NCBI GenBank assembly: GCA_026389335.1
Contig: JAPLIB010000084.1
Location: forward strand, 1 to 64,000
Reading direction: 5' to 3'
Origin: Cyanobacteriota bacterium
GTDB taxonomy: Bacteria; Cyanobacteriota; Cyanobacteriia; PCC-6307; Cyanobiaceae
Length of the DNA: 64,000 nt
Each line of letters starts with the position of its first letter. Positions within the stretch are counted from its first letter, which is position 1. The notes under the pieces were generated by a model. The model did no database searches, was not told where the DNA came from, and worked only from the letters and a program-made list of their open reading frames with translations. The translations under genes were made by a program, and so were the position numbers. Below are positions 50,525 to 60,830 of the stretch, one piece after another.

Positions 50525-51619
50525 ATGTCAGTGCCCGTTGCCAGCTCAGTGCCCGTTGCCAGCGCCAGCCCTGCTGGCGCTGGCAGATCAATCGAGCGGC
50601 CGCGGGTGCTTTCCGGGGTTCAACCCACCGGGGCCCTGCATCTCGGCAATTGGCTCGGCGCCATCCGCAACTGGGTCGCCCTGCAGAGCGACCACGACAC
50701 CTTTTTCTGTGTCGTTGATCTGCATGCGATCACGGTGCCCCATCAGCCGGAGCGGTTGGCGGAGGACACCCTCAGCACCGCGGCCCTGTATCTGGCCTGT
50801 GGCATTGATCCCCAAAAGGCCACGATCTTCGTTCAGAGCCATGTCAGCGCCCACAGCGAACTCTGCTGGTTGCTGAACTGCGTGACGCCGTTGAACTGGC
50901 TGGAGCGCATGATCCAGTTCAAGGAGAAGGCTGTGAAACAGGGGGCCGACGTGTCGGCTGGTCTGCTCGACTACCCCGTGCTGATGGCGGCCGACATCCT
51001 GCTCTATGACGCGGATCGGGTGCCGGTGGGAGAAGACCAGAAACAACATCTCGAATTGGCTCGCGACATCGCCCAACAGCGAATCAACGCCCGCTTCGCT
51101 TCCCGGGACAGCGCTGGTCAACCGATCCCGATTCTCAAGGTTCCCCAACCCTTAATTCTCAAAGAAGGCGCCCGGGTGATGAGTCTCACCGACGGCCGCA
51201 GCAAGATGAGCAAAAGCGACCCGAATGAAGGCTCACGGATCACCCTGCTGGATCCAGCGGAGCTGATCACGCGCAAAATCAAGCGGGCCAAGACCGATCC
51301 GCAGATGGGTCTGGAGTTCGGCAATCCGGAGCGACCGGAGGCAGACAACCTGCTGGGGCTCTATGCGCTGCTGGCTGGCCGTAGCCGTGAAGCCGCAGCC
51401 GCTGAATGTGGCTCCATGGGCTGGGGCAGCTTCAAGCCGCTGCTGGCTGAGGCCACCGTGGCCGCCCTTGCGCCGCTGCAGGCGCGCTATCACGAATTGC
51501 GGGCCGATCCCCAGCACCTGGGCGAGGTGCTCTCCCAGGGTCGCGAACGGGCCAGTGCCGTCGCCGAGGCCACCCTGGAGCGGGTGCGCCAGGCCCTGGG
51601 CTTTTTGGCCAGCAGCTGA
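50525..51619 (+). CDS. trpS: Tryptophanyl-tRNA synthetase
   Basis: RVLSGVQPTGALHLGNWLGAIRNWV; MSLTDGRSKMSKSDPNEGSRI. Confidence 0.95.
   Translation: MSVPVASSVPVASASPAGAGRSIERPRVLSGVQPTGALHLGNWLGAIRNWVALQSDHDTFFCVVDLHAITVPHQPERLAEDTLSTAALYLACGIDPQKATIFVQSHVSAHSELCWLLNCVTPLNWLERMIQFKEKAVKQGADVSAGLLDYPVLMAADILLYDADRVPVGEDQKQHLELARDIAQQRINARFASRDSAGQPIPILKVPQPLILKEGARVMSLTDGRSKMSKSDPNEGSRITLLDPAELITRKIKRAKTDPQMGLEFGNPERPEADNLLGLYALLAGRSREAAAAECGSMGWGSFKPLLAEATVAALAPLQARYHELRADPQHLGEVLSQGRERASAVAEATLERVRQALGFLASS
50528..50563. repeat. Perfect 18-bp direct duplication at the trpS start
   Basis: tcagtgcccgttgccagc x2. Confidence 0.95.
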
Positions 51620-51656
51620 GCCTGGCGTCAGCCAAACTGCGCGCGCAGGTCATGGA

Positions 51657-52148
51657 TCAGGGTTCGCGGTAGACCACCCGGCCGCGTTCGTCATTGCCCA
51701 CATCCAGCAGTTGGCGGTGGAGCAAGCGCTCGATCTCAGCGGACACCACCTCGCTGTCGGCATCGCGGGGGAGCTGGAGTTCCAGCAGGGCATCGTTGAT
51801 GGTGAAGCCCAGGCGACCCGAACGGCGGGCCAGCTGCAACAACTGCCGCTCCAGCGGAGGCAAGGAGGAGGTTGTCGCCGCGTCGAGGGCCTCTTGCAGC
51901 CGCAAAGGTTGGTTGGCCCGCTGCACCAGATCCGGGATCAGCAGCAGATCCACCATTTGGCCCACAAAGCAGAGGCCAAAGGTGAGCAGCCAAATAGTGC
52001 CGCTGATCGGCCTTCGGTTGTAAAAGCGCTGCAGGCCGCACACCCCCACCAAGGAGATACACCAGAGCAAATAGCTCACGGCAATGCTGCGGCGCTCGGC
52101 TCCAGCCGCCAGGGCGGACAGGGAAGAGGGGAAAGGACGAAGGGTCAC
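51657..52148 (-). CDS. TM2-domain protein
   Basis: SIAVSYLLWCISLVGVCGLQRFYNRRPISGTIWLLTFGLCFVGQMVDLLLIPDLV. Confidence 0.82.
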   Translation of the reverse strand: MTLRPFPSSLSALAAGAERRSIAVSYLLWCISLVGVCGLQRFYNRRPISGTIWLLTFGLCFVGQMVDLLLIPDLVQRANQPLRLQEALDAATTSSLPPLERQLLQLARRSGRLGFTINDALLELQLPRDADSEVVSAEIERLLHRQLLDVGNDERGRVVYREP

Positions 52149-52323
52149 CGCAGCCGATGGGGGCCGGTTTCACCGTAGAGCCCCCATCAGCCGGAAGGCT
52201 GCCATCAGTCGGCACACTGCCAACCGCGCGGCAAGGTGGCGCCTTAGCCGTGGCCTGGTGGGGCCCGCCCAGGCCTGAACCGACTCCGTAGGATCCAAAC
52301 CTCATCAAACCACCTGTGATTCC

Positions 52324-54153
52324 GTGACCAGCGCCCCGATGGCCGTCAGTCCCCAGGCGGCAGCGACCGAGAGCGGCACGGCGGTGCTCCATCTGCCCAA
52401 AACCAGCGACAGTCCGGCGTTGCTGCGCATCCGCCATTCGATGAGCCATGTGCTGGCCATGGCGGTGCAGCGATTGTTCCCGAAAGCCCAGGTCACCATC
52501 GGTCCCTGGACCGAAAACGGCTTTTATTACGACTTCGACAACCCCGAGCCCTTCACTGAGGCCGATCTCAAGGCGATCCGCAAGGAAATGCTCAAGATCA
52601 TCGGCTCCCGCCTGCCCCTGGAGCGCATCGAAGTCAGCCGCGAGGAGGCGGAACGCCGCATCAGCGAGCAGAACGAGCCCTACAAACTGGAAATCCTGGC
52701 TGGCCTGCAGGAGCCGATCACCCTGTACACCCTCGGCGAAAGCTGGTGGGATCTCTGCGCCGGTCCCCACGTGGCCAACACCAGTGAGCTCAATCCCAAG
52801 GCCTTCGCCCTGGAAAGTGTGGCGGGGGCCTACTGGCGCGGGGATGAGAAACGGGCCCAGCTGCAACGCATCTACGGCACCGCCTGGGAAACGGCTGAGC
52901 AACTGGCCGAGCACCAGCGCCGCAAGCAGGAGGCTCTGAGGCGTGACCATCGTCGTCTGGGCACCGACCTGGAGCTCTTCTCGATCGAAGACGAAGCTGG
53001 TGCCGGCCTGGTGTTCTGGCATCCCCGCGGCGCCCGCATGCGGCTGCTGATCGAGGACTTCTGGCGCCAGGCCCACTTTGACGACGGCTACGAGCTGCTC
53101 TACACCCCCCATGTCGCCGACATTGAGCTGTGGCGCACTTCCGGCCATCTCGACTTCTACGCCGAGAGCATGTTCGGGCCGATGCAGGTGGACGAACGCC
53201 AGTTCCAGCTCAAGCCGATGAACTGTCCGTTCCATGTGCTCACCTATGCCAGCCGGCTGCGCTCCTACCGCGAACTGCCGATCCGCTGGGCTGAACTCGG
53301 CACCGTCTATCGCTACGAACGCCCTGGGGTGATGCACGGGCTGATGCGGGTGCGGGGCTTCACCCAGGACGACGCCCACGTGTTCTGCCTGCCGGAGCAG
53401 ATCGGCGATGAAATCCTGCGGGTGCTCAATCTCACAGAGCGCATTCTCAGCACCTTTGATTTCCGCCAGTACGAGATCAACCTGTCGACACGACCGCAGA
53501 AATCAATCGGCGACGATGCCGTCTGGGACCTGGCCACCCGGGGCCTGATCGAGGCCCTCGAACGCAAGGGCTGGTCCTACAAGGTGGATGAGGGGGGCGG
53601 TGCCTTCTACGGCCCCAAGATCGATCTCAAGATCGAAGATGCCATCGGTCGCCTCTGGCAGTGCTCCACGATTCAGCTTGACTTCAACCTGCCGGAGCGC
53701 TTCAACCTTGCGTATGTGGCGGCCGATGGCAGCCGCCAGCGACCGATCATGATTCACCGGGCCATCTTTGGCTCGCTGGAGCGCTTTTTCGGCATCATGA
53801 CCGAGAACTATGCCGGTGATTTTCCGTTCTGGTTGGCACCGGAGCAGATCCGACTACTGCCGGTCACCGATGAGGTATTGCCCTATGTCGAATCGCTGCA
53901 GCAGCAGCTGCAGCAGCAGGGGGTGCGAGCCACGATTGACCGCAGTGGTGATCGACTCGGCAAACTGATTCGCAATGGTGAACAGATGAAGATTCCGGTA
54001 CTGGGTGTTATCGGCGCCAAGGAAGCTGAAACCGGAGCGATCAGCCTGCGCAGCCGTCGCGATGGCGATCTCGGTGCCCTGCCCCTGGCCACCTTGATCA
54101 ACCGGGCTGTCGCGGCCAACCAGCAACGGCTGCCGGGCCTGGGTGATGGCTGA
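52324..54153 (+). CDS. thrS: Threonyl-tRNA synthetase
   Basis: HSMSHVLAMAVQRLFPKAQVTIGPWTENGFYYDF; MNCPFHVLTY; RGFTQDDAHVFC; HRAIFGSLERFFGIMTE. Confidence 0.95.
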   Translation: MTSAPMAVSPQAAATESGTAVLHLPKTSDSPALLRIRHSMSHVLAMAVQRLFPKAQVTIGPWTENGFYYDFDNPEPFTEADLKAIRKEMLKIIGSRLPLERIEVSREEAERRISEQNEPYKLEILAGLQEPITLYTLGESWWDLCAGPHVANTSELNPKAFALESVAGAYWRGDEKRAQLQRIYGTAWETAEQLAEHQRRKQEALRRDHRRLGTDLELFSIEDEAGAGLVFWHPRGARMRLLIEDFWRQAHFDDGYELLYTPHVADIELWRTSGHLDFYAESMFGPMQVDERQFQLKPMNCPFHVLTYASRLRSYRELPIRWAELGTVYRYERPGVMHGLMRVRGFTQDDAHVFCLPEQIGDEILRVLNLTERILSTFDFRQYEINLSTRPQKSIGDDAVWDLATRGLIEALERKGWSYKVDEGGGAFYGPKIDLKIEDAIGRLWQCSTIQLDFNLPERFNLAYVAADGSRQRPIMIHRAIFGSLERFFGIMTENYAGDFPFWLAPEQIRLLPVTDEVLPYVESLQQQLQQQGVRATIDRSGDRLGKLIRNGEQMKIPVLGVIGAKEAETGAISLRSRRDGDLGALPLATLINRAVAANQQRLPGLGDG

Positions 54154-54209
54154 GGGCCGGGCACCCCAATCGCGTTCAGCCACACTGCTGTTCTGACTGC
54201 CCTGCGGCC

Positions 54210-55259
54210 ATGACCACCTTGCTGGCCGGTGACATCGGCGGCACCAAGACCCTGCTGAGCCTTCACGACGCCGCCAGCCTGCAGCCCCTGGCCAGCAGCC
54301 GCTACCCCTCCGCCGACTGGGATGACCTGGGGGCGATGGTGCGTGATTTTTTGGCGGACAACGAGGATCGCGGCCTGGCCAGGCCCGCCGCCGCCTGCCT
54401 GGCGGTTGCCGGCCCGGTGCACGGCGGCCGCGCCCAGCTCACCAACCTCAGCTGGATCCTCGAAGAGCAGGAGCTGGCGCACTCCTGCGGCATCCAGCGG
54501 TTGGAGCTGGTCAATGACTTCGCTGTACTGATCTACGGCCTGCCCCATCTGGAGGCCGCTCAGGTGGTTCCCGTGTGCAGCGGCGCCACGGTGGCGGGCG
54601 CCCCTTTGCTGATCCTCGGCGCCGGCACCGGGCTGGGGGTGGCGCTGGGGGTGCAGACAAGCACGGGGCTGCAGGCCCTGGCCAGCGAGGCCTCCCATGG
54701 GGAGTTCGCGCCGCGCAGCCAGCAGGAGTGGGAGCTCAAGCAATGGATCCAGGCGGATCGTCAGCTGGAGCGGCTGTCGATCGAGCGGGTGGTGAGCGGC
54801 ACGGGCCTCGGGGATGTGGCCCGCTGGCTGCTGGCCAACCGTGATCCCCAGGGACTGCATCCCCTGCAGGGTCATGCCAGCCGCTGGCTGGCCAGAGGCC
54901 AGGAGCCAGACGTCGTCGGAGGTGCCAACGCCGAACCGGCCGATCTGCCTGCCGCCGTGGCCGAGGCGGCCGCCGCTGGCGATCCGCTCGCCTTTGAGGC
55001 CCTCGATCTCTGGTTGGGGGCCTACGGATCGGTCTGCGGCGATCTGGCCCTGGCCAGCCTCAGCCGTGGTGGCATCTGGCTGGGCGGTGGCACGGCGGGC
55101 AAGTTGCTGGCGGGACTGCGCTCGCAGCGCTTCCGCCAGGCCTTCCTGGCCAAGGGCCGCTTGGCGGCGGTGCTGGAGCCGATGCCGATTCAGGCCGTGA
55201 TCGATCCAGCCTTCGGCAGTTTCAGCGCTGCCTGCCGGGCCCGGATGCTGCTGGATTGA
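54210..55259 (+). CDS. glk: Glucokinase
   Basis: LLAGDIGGTKTLLSL; AGAPLLILGAGTGLGVALG; GLQALASEASHGEFAPRSQQEWELKQW. Confidence 0.9.
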   Translation: MTTLLAGDIGGTKTLLSLHDAASLQPLASSRYPSADWDDLGAMVRDFLADNEDRGLARPAAACLAVAGPVHGGRAQLTNLSWILEEQELAHSCGIQRLELVNDFAVLIYGLPHLEAAQVVPVCSGATVAGAPLLILGAGTGLGVALGVQTSTGLQALASEASHGEFAPRSQQEWELKQWIQADRQLERLSIERVVSGTGLGDVARWLLANRDPQGLHPLQGHASRWLARGQEPDVVGGANAEPADLPAAVAEAAAAGDPLAFEALDLWLGAYGSVCGDLALASLSRGGIWLGGGTAGKLLAGLRSQRFRQAFLAKGRLAAVLEPMPIQAVIDPAFGSFSAACRARMLLD

Positions 55260-55304
55260 GGCCGACCCATCGGCTGCAACACTGGGCCCAGTAAGACGAC
55301 CTAG

Positions 55305-56258
55305 ATGGCGCGCCCAAGCCTCGGCCAAGGGGTGGTGGTTGAGGTCCCCGCCACCACTGCCAACCTCGGCCCCGGTTTCGATTGCCTCGGAGCGGCGCTG
55401 GAGCTGGGCAACCGCTTCGAACTGCGGGTGATCGAAGGCGGTGGTGATCGCTTCGATCTGATCATCGAAGGCAGCGAAGGGGCCCATCTGCGCGGTGGCC
55501 CCGACAACCTCATCTACCGCTCCGCCCAACGGGTGTGGAAGGAAGCCGGCGAGGAACCGGTGGCGCTCGAAGCCAGGGTGCAACTGGCCGTGCCGCCGGC
55601 CCGCGGACTGGGCAGCAGCGCCACGGCGATCGTCGCCGGCCTGATCGGTGCCAATGCCCTGGTGGGCGAACCGCTGAGCAAGGAGAAGTTGCTGGAACTG
55701 GCGATCGATATCGAGGGCCATCCCGACAACGTCGTGCCCTCCCTGGTGGGTGGCCTCTGCCTCACCGCCCGCGCGGCCTCCAATCGCTGGCGGGTGGTGC
55801 GCTGCGAATGGGCGAGCAGCATTCAGGCCGTGGTGGCCATCCCTTCCATCCGGCTCAGCACCTCGGAGGCGAGACGGGCGATGCCACGCAGCATCCCGAT
55901 CAGTGATGCGGTGATCAATCTCGGTGCCCTCACCCTGCTGCTGCAGGGCCTGCGCACCGGCAATGGCGATCTGATCGCCGACGGCATGCACGACCGCATC
56001 CATGAGCCCTACCGCTGGGGCCTGATTCAGGGGGGTAAGGCGGTGCGGGAGGCAGCCCTGGCCGCGGGCGCCTGGGGTTGCGTCATCAGTGGTGCCGGAC
56101 CCACCCTGCTCGCCCTGGGAAGCGCCTCCGTCGCCGAAGCGGTGAGCGAGGCCATGGTGGAGGCCTGGCGCCGGGAAGGGGTGAGCAGCCGCGGCGCCGT
56201 GCTCCAGCCCCAGTACGCGGGCAGCAGCTGGGGCCACCTGCCCCGACTGAGCTTTTGA
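55305..56258 (+). CDS. thrB: Homoserine kinase
   Basis: VEVPATTANLGPGFDCLGAAL; PPARGLGSSATAIVAGL. Confidence 0.95.
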   Translation: MARPSLGQGVVVEVPATTANLGPGFDCLGAALELGNRFELRVIEGGGDRFDLIIEGSEGAHLRGGPDNLIYRSAQRVWKEAGEEPVALEARVQLAVPPARGLGSSATAIVAGLIGANALVGEPLSKEKLLELAIDIEGHPDNVVPSLVGGLCLTARAASNRWRVVRCEWASSIQAVVAIPSIRLSTSEARRAMPRSIPISDAVINLGALTLLLQGLRTGNGDLIADGMHDRIHEPYRWGLIQGGKAVREAALAAGAWGCVISGAGPTLLALGSASVAEAVSEAMVEAWRREGVSSRGAVLQPQYAGSSWGHLPRLSF

Positions 56259-56372
56259 CCCCTTAGCACAGGCCATGAGTACTTCTACTCAGCTGATAGA
56301 TTCCTGCACCGAAGGATCCGGCCCGCCCCCAAGGCTCGCGGTCGATCATCCCCAAGTCACCAGCCGGACGTA

Positions 56373-57950
56373 GTGATGGACGCCACCCTGCCCCTTTCGG
56401 CCGCGTCGACGCTCTCTGCGGCTTTTCCCTGGCTCAGCCTGATCGTGCTGCTGCCGGCGGCGGCGGCCCTGATCATGCCCCTGCTGCCGGGCGATGCGGA
56501 CGATCCCAGCCTGCCCCGGCTTCTGGCTCTGGGGGTGCTCGGGGTTGATCTTGCCCTGATGCTGTGGGTGTTCAGTCGCCATTTCGATGGCAGCGTCGCC
56601 GGCCTGCAACTGGTGGAGCGCATCCCCTGGGTGCCGGCCCTCGGCCTGGAATGGTCCCTGGCGGCCGATGGACTCTCGGCTCCGTTGGTGGTGCTCAGCG
56701 GGTTGGTCACCCTGCTTGCGGTTGCCGCCAGCTGGAACATCAAGCGCAAAACCCGCCTCTATTTCGGCCTGCTGCTGCTTCAGGCTTCGGCCCAGGGTCT
56801 GGTGTTCCTCTCCCAGGACTTCCTGCTGTTCTTCCTGGCCTGGGAACTGGAGCTGGTGCCCGTCTATCTGCTGATCGCCATCTGGGGAGGTAAGCAGCGG
56901 CAGTACGCCGCCACAAAATTCATTCTTTACACCGCCTCAGCCTCCCTGCTGATCCTTATCAGTGGCCTGGCCCTGGCCTTCTCCGGCGATAGCTTCACCC
57001 TTAATCTCTCGGAACTGGCGACCCGGTCCCCAGGTGGCACCTTCGGACTGCTCTGTTACCTCGGTTTCCTGGTGGGCTTCGGCGTCAAGCTACCGATTTT
57101 CCCCCTGCACACCTGGCTTCCCGATGCCCATGGTGAGGCGAATGCGCCGGTGTCGATGCTGCTTGCCGGCGTGCTGCTGAAGATGGGGGGCTATGCCCTG
57201 CTGCGCTTCAACGTGCAGATGCTGCCCGAAGCCCATTTGCTGCTGGCCCCCGCCCTGATCGTCCTGGGGATCGTCAACATCATCTATGGCGCCCTCAACG
57301 CCTTCGCCCAGGACAACGTCAAACGCCGCATCGCCTGCAGCTCGGTCAGCCACATGGGCTTCGTGCTGCTCGGCATCGGTGCCATTGATGCTCTGGGCAT
57401 GAGCGGCGCGATGTTGCAGATGATCAGCCATGGCCTGATCGCCGCCTCGATGTTTTTTATCACGGGCGTGTTCTACGACCGCACCAAGACACTTTCAATC
57501 CCCAACATGGGCGGCCTGGCCAAGGCGTTGCCGATCACCTTTGCCTTCTTTCTGGCCAGTTCCCTGGCTTCCCTGGCGCTGCCGGGCATGAGTGGCTTCG
57601 TCAGCGAGATCACGATCTTCCTAGGTGTCACCGCCAATGACGGCTTCACCATCCCCTTCCGGGTGCTGACGATCGTTCTGGCCGCGATCGGGTTGGTGCT
57701 CACCCCCGTTTATCTGCTGTCTCTGTGCCGACGGGTGTTCTTCGGCCCCAGAATTCCGGCTCTGGCGGTGGTGGGCGACATGACGCCGCGCGAACTGGTG
57801 ATCGGCCTCAGCCTGCTGGTGCCCACCCTGGTGATCGGCTTCTGGCCGCGGGTGGCGATCGACTTCTATCAGGCCAGCACCAACGCCTTGTCGATCGAAC
57901 TCAGCCACACCAGCCAGCTCGCGCTCAGCCATCTGCCGATGCTGGGCTGA
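56373..57950 (+). CDS. ndhD: NAD(P)H-quinone oxidoreductase chain 4
   Basis: [45 protein letters not shown]. Confidence 0.93.
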   Translation: MMDATLPLSAASTLSAAFPWLSLIVLLPAAAALIMPLLPGDADDPSLPRLLALGVLGVDLALMLWVFSRHFDGSVAGLQLVERIPWVPALGLEWSLAADGLSAPLVVLSGLVTLLAVAASWNIKRKTRLYFGLLLLQASAQGLVFLSQDFLLFFLAWELELVPVYLLIAIWGGKQRQYAATKFILYTASASLLILISGLALAFSGDSFTLNLSELATRSPGGTFGLLCYLGFLVGFGVKLPIFPLHTWLPDAHGEANAPVSMLLAGVLLKMGGYALLRFNVQMLPEAHLLLAPALIVLGIVNIIYGALNAFAQDNVKRRIACSSVSHMGFVLLGIGAIDALGMSGAMLQMISHGLIAASMFFITGVFYDRTKTLSIPNMGGLAKALPITFAFFLASSLASLALPGMSGFVSEITIFLGVTANDGFTIPFRVLTIVLAAIGLVLTPVYLLSLCRRVFFGPRIPALAVVGDMTPRELVIGLSLLVPTLVIGFWPRVAIDFYQASTNALSIELSHTSQLALSHLPMLG

Positions 57951-58044
57951 AGGGCCTTGGGCTGATCACCGCCCCCTGGAGGAGCCACGCTGGCTGCGCT
58001 TTTGGGCTGAAATGGCCTGAGCGCGTTGCCTCCAGCGAACACCC

Positions 58045-60198
58045 ATGCCCCTTGATCTCCAGAACCGACCGGCCCTGCTGGCCGGCGCCGGGCTGCCCCA
58101 GTTCGAGCTGATCACACCGGAACAGGTGAGCCAGCACATTCCGGAGCTGATGACGGAACTGGAGCGGGAGCTCTCCACCCTCGAAGTCCAGCTCGATGGC
58201 CTCTGCCAGAGCGGCCAGGCGCTGCACTGGTCCGCGGTGATGGAGCCCCTGCATCGGCTGAATGAACGGCTGCGCTGGAGTTGGGGAGTGGTAATCCATC
58301 TTAATGGCGTCTGCAATTCGCCGGAGTTGCGCCAAGCCCATGCCCAGGAGCAGGCGGCCGTGGTGGCCTTCGGCAATCGCGCCGGCCAGAGCGAAATCCT
58401 CTACCGGGCCTTGAAACTGTTGCAGGCGCGCCCGGATCTGGATGCCACCCAACAGCGCATCCTGACGGCCGAGCTGCGCGACATGGACCTGCGCGGTGTT
58501 GGGCTGGAAGGAGCCGAGCGGCTGGCCTTCAACGCGGCCAGCCAGCAGCTGGCCGAACTCTCCACCAGTTTTGGCAACCGCCTGCTCGATGCCACCAACA
58601 ACTGGACCTTGCGGCTCACCGAAGAGGCCGATGTGGCGGGGCTGCCCCAGAGCCTGCGCGAACAACTGGCCCAGGCGGCCCGCCAGGCCGACCCGGCCGC
58701 TGCCGAGGCCACGGCCGAGTCGGGCCCCTGGCTGCTGGGGCTCGATTACCCCCGCTTCGGGCCATTCCTGCAGTACAGCCCCCGCCGTGATCTGCGCGAA
58801 CGTCTCTACAAGGCCCAGGTGAGCAGGGCCTCAGGCGAGGCCCCCACTCCCCAGAGCGAGACGGCTCAGCGCAGCACGGCCGAAAGCAACTGGCCGGTGA
58901 TTGAGAAGATTCTCAGCCTGCGGCTGGAGCAGGCCCGCCGGCTGGGTTACGCCAACTGGGCGGAACTCAGCCTGGCCGCCAAGATGGCTGAGTCCGTCCA
59001 GGAGGTGGAAGCGCTGCTGGAGGACCTGCGCGTCGCCGCCTATCCGATGGCCATCCAGGAGCTCGCCGATCTGCGGGCCTGCGCCGAGCGTCATGGTGCT
59101 GTTGAAGCCGCCGATCTGCAGCCCTGGGATGTGAGCTTCTGGGCTGATCACCTGCGCCGCGAGCGCTTCGATCTCGACAGCGAGGCCCTGCGGCCCTGGT
59201 TCCCCTTGCCGCAGGTGCTCGCTGGCCTGTTCAGCCTCTGTGATCGCCTCTTCGGGCTCACGATCACCGCCGCCGATGGTGAAGCGCCGATCTGGCATCC
59301 GGATGTGCGCTTCTTCCGCGTCCACGATCGCGACCAGGGCCGACCGATCGCCGCCTTCTATCTCGATCCCTACAGCCGGCCGGGCAGCAAGCGCGGTGGG
59401 GCCTGGATGGACGAGTGCCTCAGCCTCTCGCGCTCGGCCGATGGCCAGCCGGTACTACCGGTGGCCTATCTGGTGTGCAATCAGAGTCCGCCAGTGGGCG
59501 ACACCCCCAGCCTGATGACCTTCCAGGAAGTGGAAACGCTCTTCCATGAGTTCGGCCATGGCCTGCACCACATGCTCACCACCGTCGAGCACCCCCAGGC
59601 GGCTGGCATCAACAACGTGGAGTGGGATGCGGTGGAGCTACCCAGCCAGTTCATGGAGAACTGGTGCTACGACAACGCCACCTTGCTGGGCCTGGCGCGC
59701 CACTGGCAGAGCGGGGAACCGCTGCCCGAGGGCGAGTTCGCCAAGCTGCTCGCGGCTCGCACCTTCATGGCCGGCGCCGCCAGCCTGCGGCAGGTGCACT
59801 TCTCGCTCACAGATCTGCGACTGCACAGCAGCTGGACGCCGGACTGCGGCCAGAGCCCTGAACAGGTGCGACGCCAGATCGCCGCCAACACCACGGTGCT
59901 GGAGCCGATCGAAGAGGATGCCCTGCTCTGCTCCTTCGGTCACATCTTCGCTGGCGGTTATGCCGCTGGCTATTACTCCTACAAGTGGGCCGAAGTGCTC
60001 AGCGCCGATGCCTTCAGTGCCTTTGAAGAGGGTGGCCTCGATAACGAGGATTCGATTCGCGCCACCGGCCGCCGCTTCCGCGACACCGTGCTGAGTCTGG
60101 GCGGCAGCCGCCATCCGGCCGAGGTATTCGAAAGCTTCCGGGGCCGGCCTCCCTCCACCGAAGCCCTGATCCGCCACACGGGCCTGGTCACCAGCTGA
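58045..60198 (+). CDS. prlC: M3-family oligopeptidase
   Basis: Zn-binding motif FHEFGHGLHHML; FESFRGRPPSTEALIRHTGL. Confidence 0.92.
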   Translation: MPLDLQNRPALLAGAGLPQFELITPEQVSQHIPELMTELERELSTLEVQLDGLCQSGQALHWSAVMEPLHRLNERLRWSWGVVIHLNGVCNSPELRQAHAQEQAAVVAFGNRAGQSEILYRALKLLQARPDLDATQQRILTAELRDMDLRGVGLEGAERLAFNAASQQLAELSTSFGNRLLDATNNWTLRLTEEADVAGLPQSLREQLAQAARQADPAAAEATAESGPWLLGLDYPRFGPFLQYSPRRDLRERLYKAQVSRASGEAPTPQSETAQRSTAESNWPVIEKILSLRLEQARRLGYANWAELSLAAKMAESVQEVEALLEDLRVAAYPMAIQELADLRACAERHGAVEAADLQPWDVSFWADHLRRERFDLDSEALRPWFPLPQVLAGLFSLCDRLFGLTITAADGEAPIWHPDVRFFRVHDRDQGRPIAAFYLDPYSRPGSKRGGAWMDECLSLSRSADGQPVLPVAYLVCNQSPPVGDTPSLMTFQEVETLFHEFGHGLHHMLTTVEHPQAAGINNVEWDAVELPSQFMENWCYDNATLLGLARHWQSGEPLPEGEFAKLLAARTFMAGAASLRQVHFSLTDLRLHSSWTPDCGQSPEQVRRQIAANTTVLEPIEEDALLCSFGHIFAGGYAAGYYSYKWAEVLSADAFSAFEEGGLDNEDSIRATGRRFRDTVLSLGGSRHPAEVFESFRGRPPSTEALIRHTGLVTS

Positions 60199-60218
60199 GC
60201 TGAACCGGGCCCGTTCGC

Positions 60219-60815
60219 TCAAGGCCGCAGCAACTCCGCTATCAGGAGTTTCAATCCCTGGGGCGCCACCATCATCCGGTCGTGGCGCCACACCGGCAGC
60301 AGCTGGCGGCGGCCCACCGGCAGCACCCCCAGCCAACCGGGGAAGACCGTGAGATCGCTGGGGGAATAAAAACTGCAGCAGTCCAGGCGCCGCAGGGGTT
60401 CGAGATCGGCATTGAGCCGCCTCAGCAGCGCACTGCCGGGCTTCATGTCGGCGATGCCGGCCAGCCACAGGCCCGGCCACGGCACGGCTGTCAAGGTGCC
60501 CTGCTGGGGGCTGGCGACGCTGATGAAGCGGCGGGTGCGGGAGGCACCCCCCAGCAACTGAATCCAGCTGCGGGCGATCAGGCCACCCATCGAAAAGCCC
60601 AGCAGGTCGATCGGCTGATCGGCCCCGAAGGCCGATCGAATCGCCTCATCGAGGCGCTGGGCCAGATCCAGCATCGGCTTGGAACCCAGCCCATGGGTTA
60701 GATGGGGCAGCAGCAGCGGATCACGGCGGTGGTTCAGATCCCGCAGCAGGGTGCGGAACACCTTCGGCGTGTCCCAGAGCCCGTGGATCAGCACCAGGGG
60801 AGTCGCCTCAGCCAT
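60219..60815 (-). CDS. Alpha/beta hydrolase (lipase-like)
   Basis: LVLIHGLWDTPKVFRTLL; LLGFSMGGLIARSWIQLLGG. Confidence 0.85.
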   Translation of the reverse strand: MAEATPLVLIHGLWDTPKVFRTLLRDLNHRRDPLLLPHLTHGLGSKPMLDLAQRLDEAIRSAFGADQPIDLLGFSMGGLIARSWIQLLGGASRTRRFISVASPQQGTLTAVPWPGLWLAGIADMKPGSALLRRLNADLEPLRRLDCCSFYSPSDLTVFPGWLGVLPVGRRQLLPVWRHDRMMVAPQGLKLLIAELLRP

Positions 60816-60830
60816 GGCGGCCTGGCGCCG

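Noticed and set aside
51736-53379. 547-codon open frame on - strand
   Set aside because: Antisense to thrS; its last part is out of frame with the TM2 gene. Not a gene.
53883-56276. 797-codon open frame on - strand
   Set aside because: Antisense to thrS, glk and thrB, all strongly recognised; composition is that of a shadow frame.
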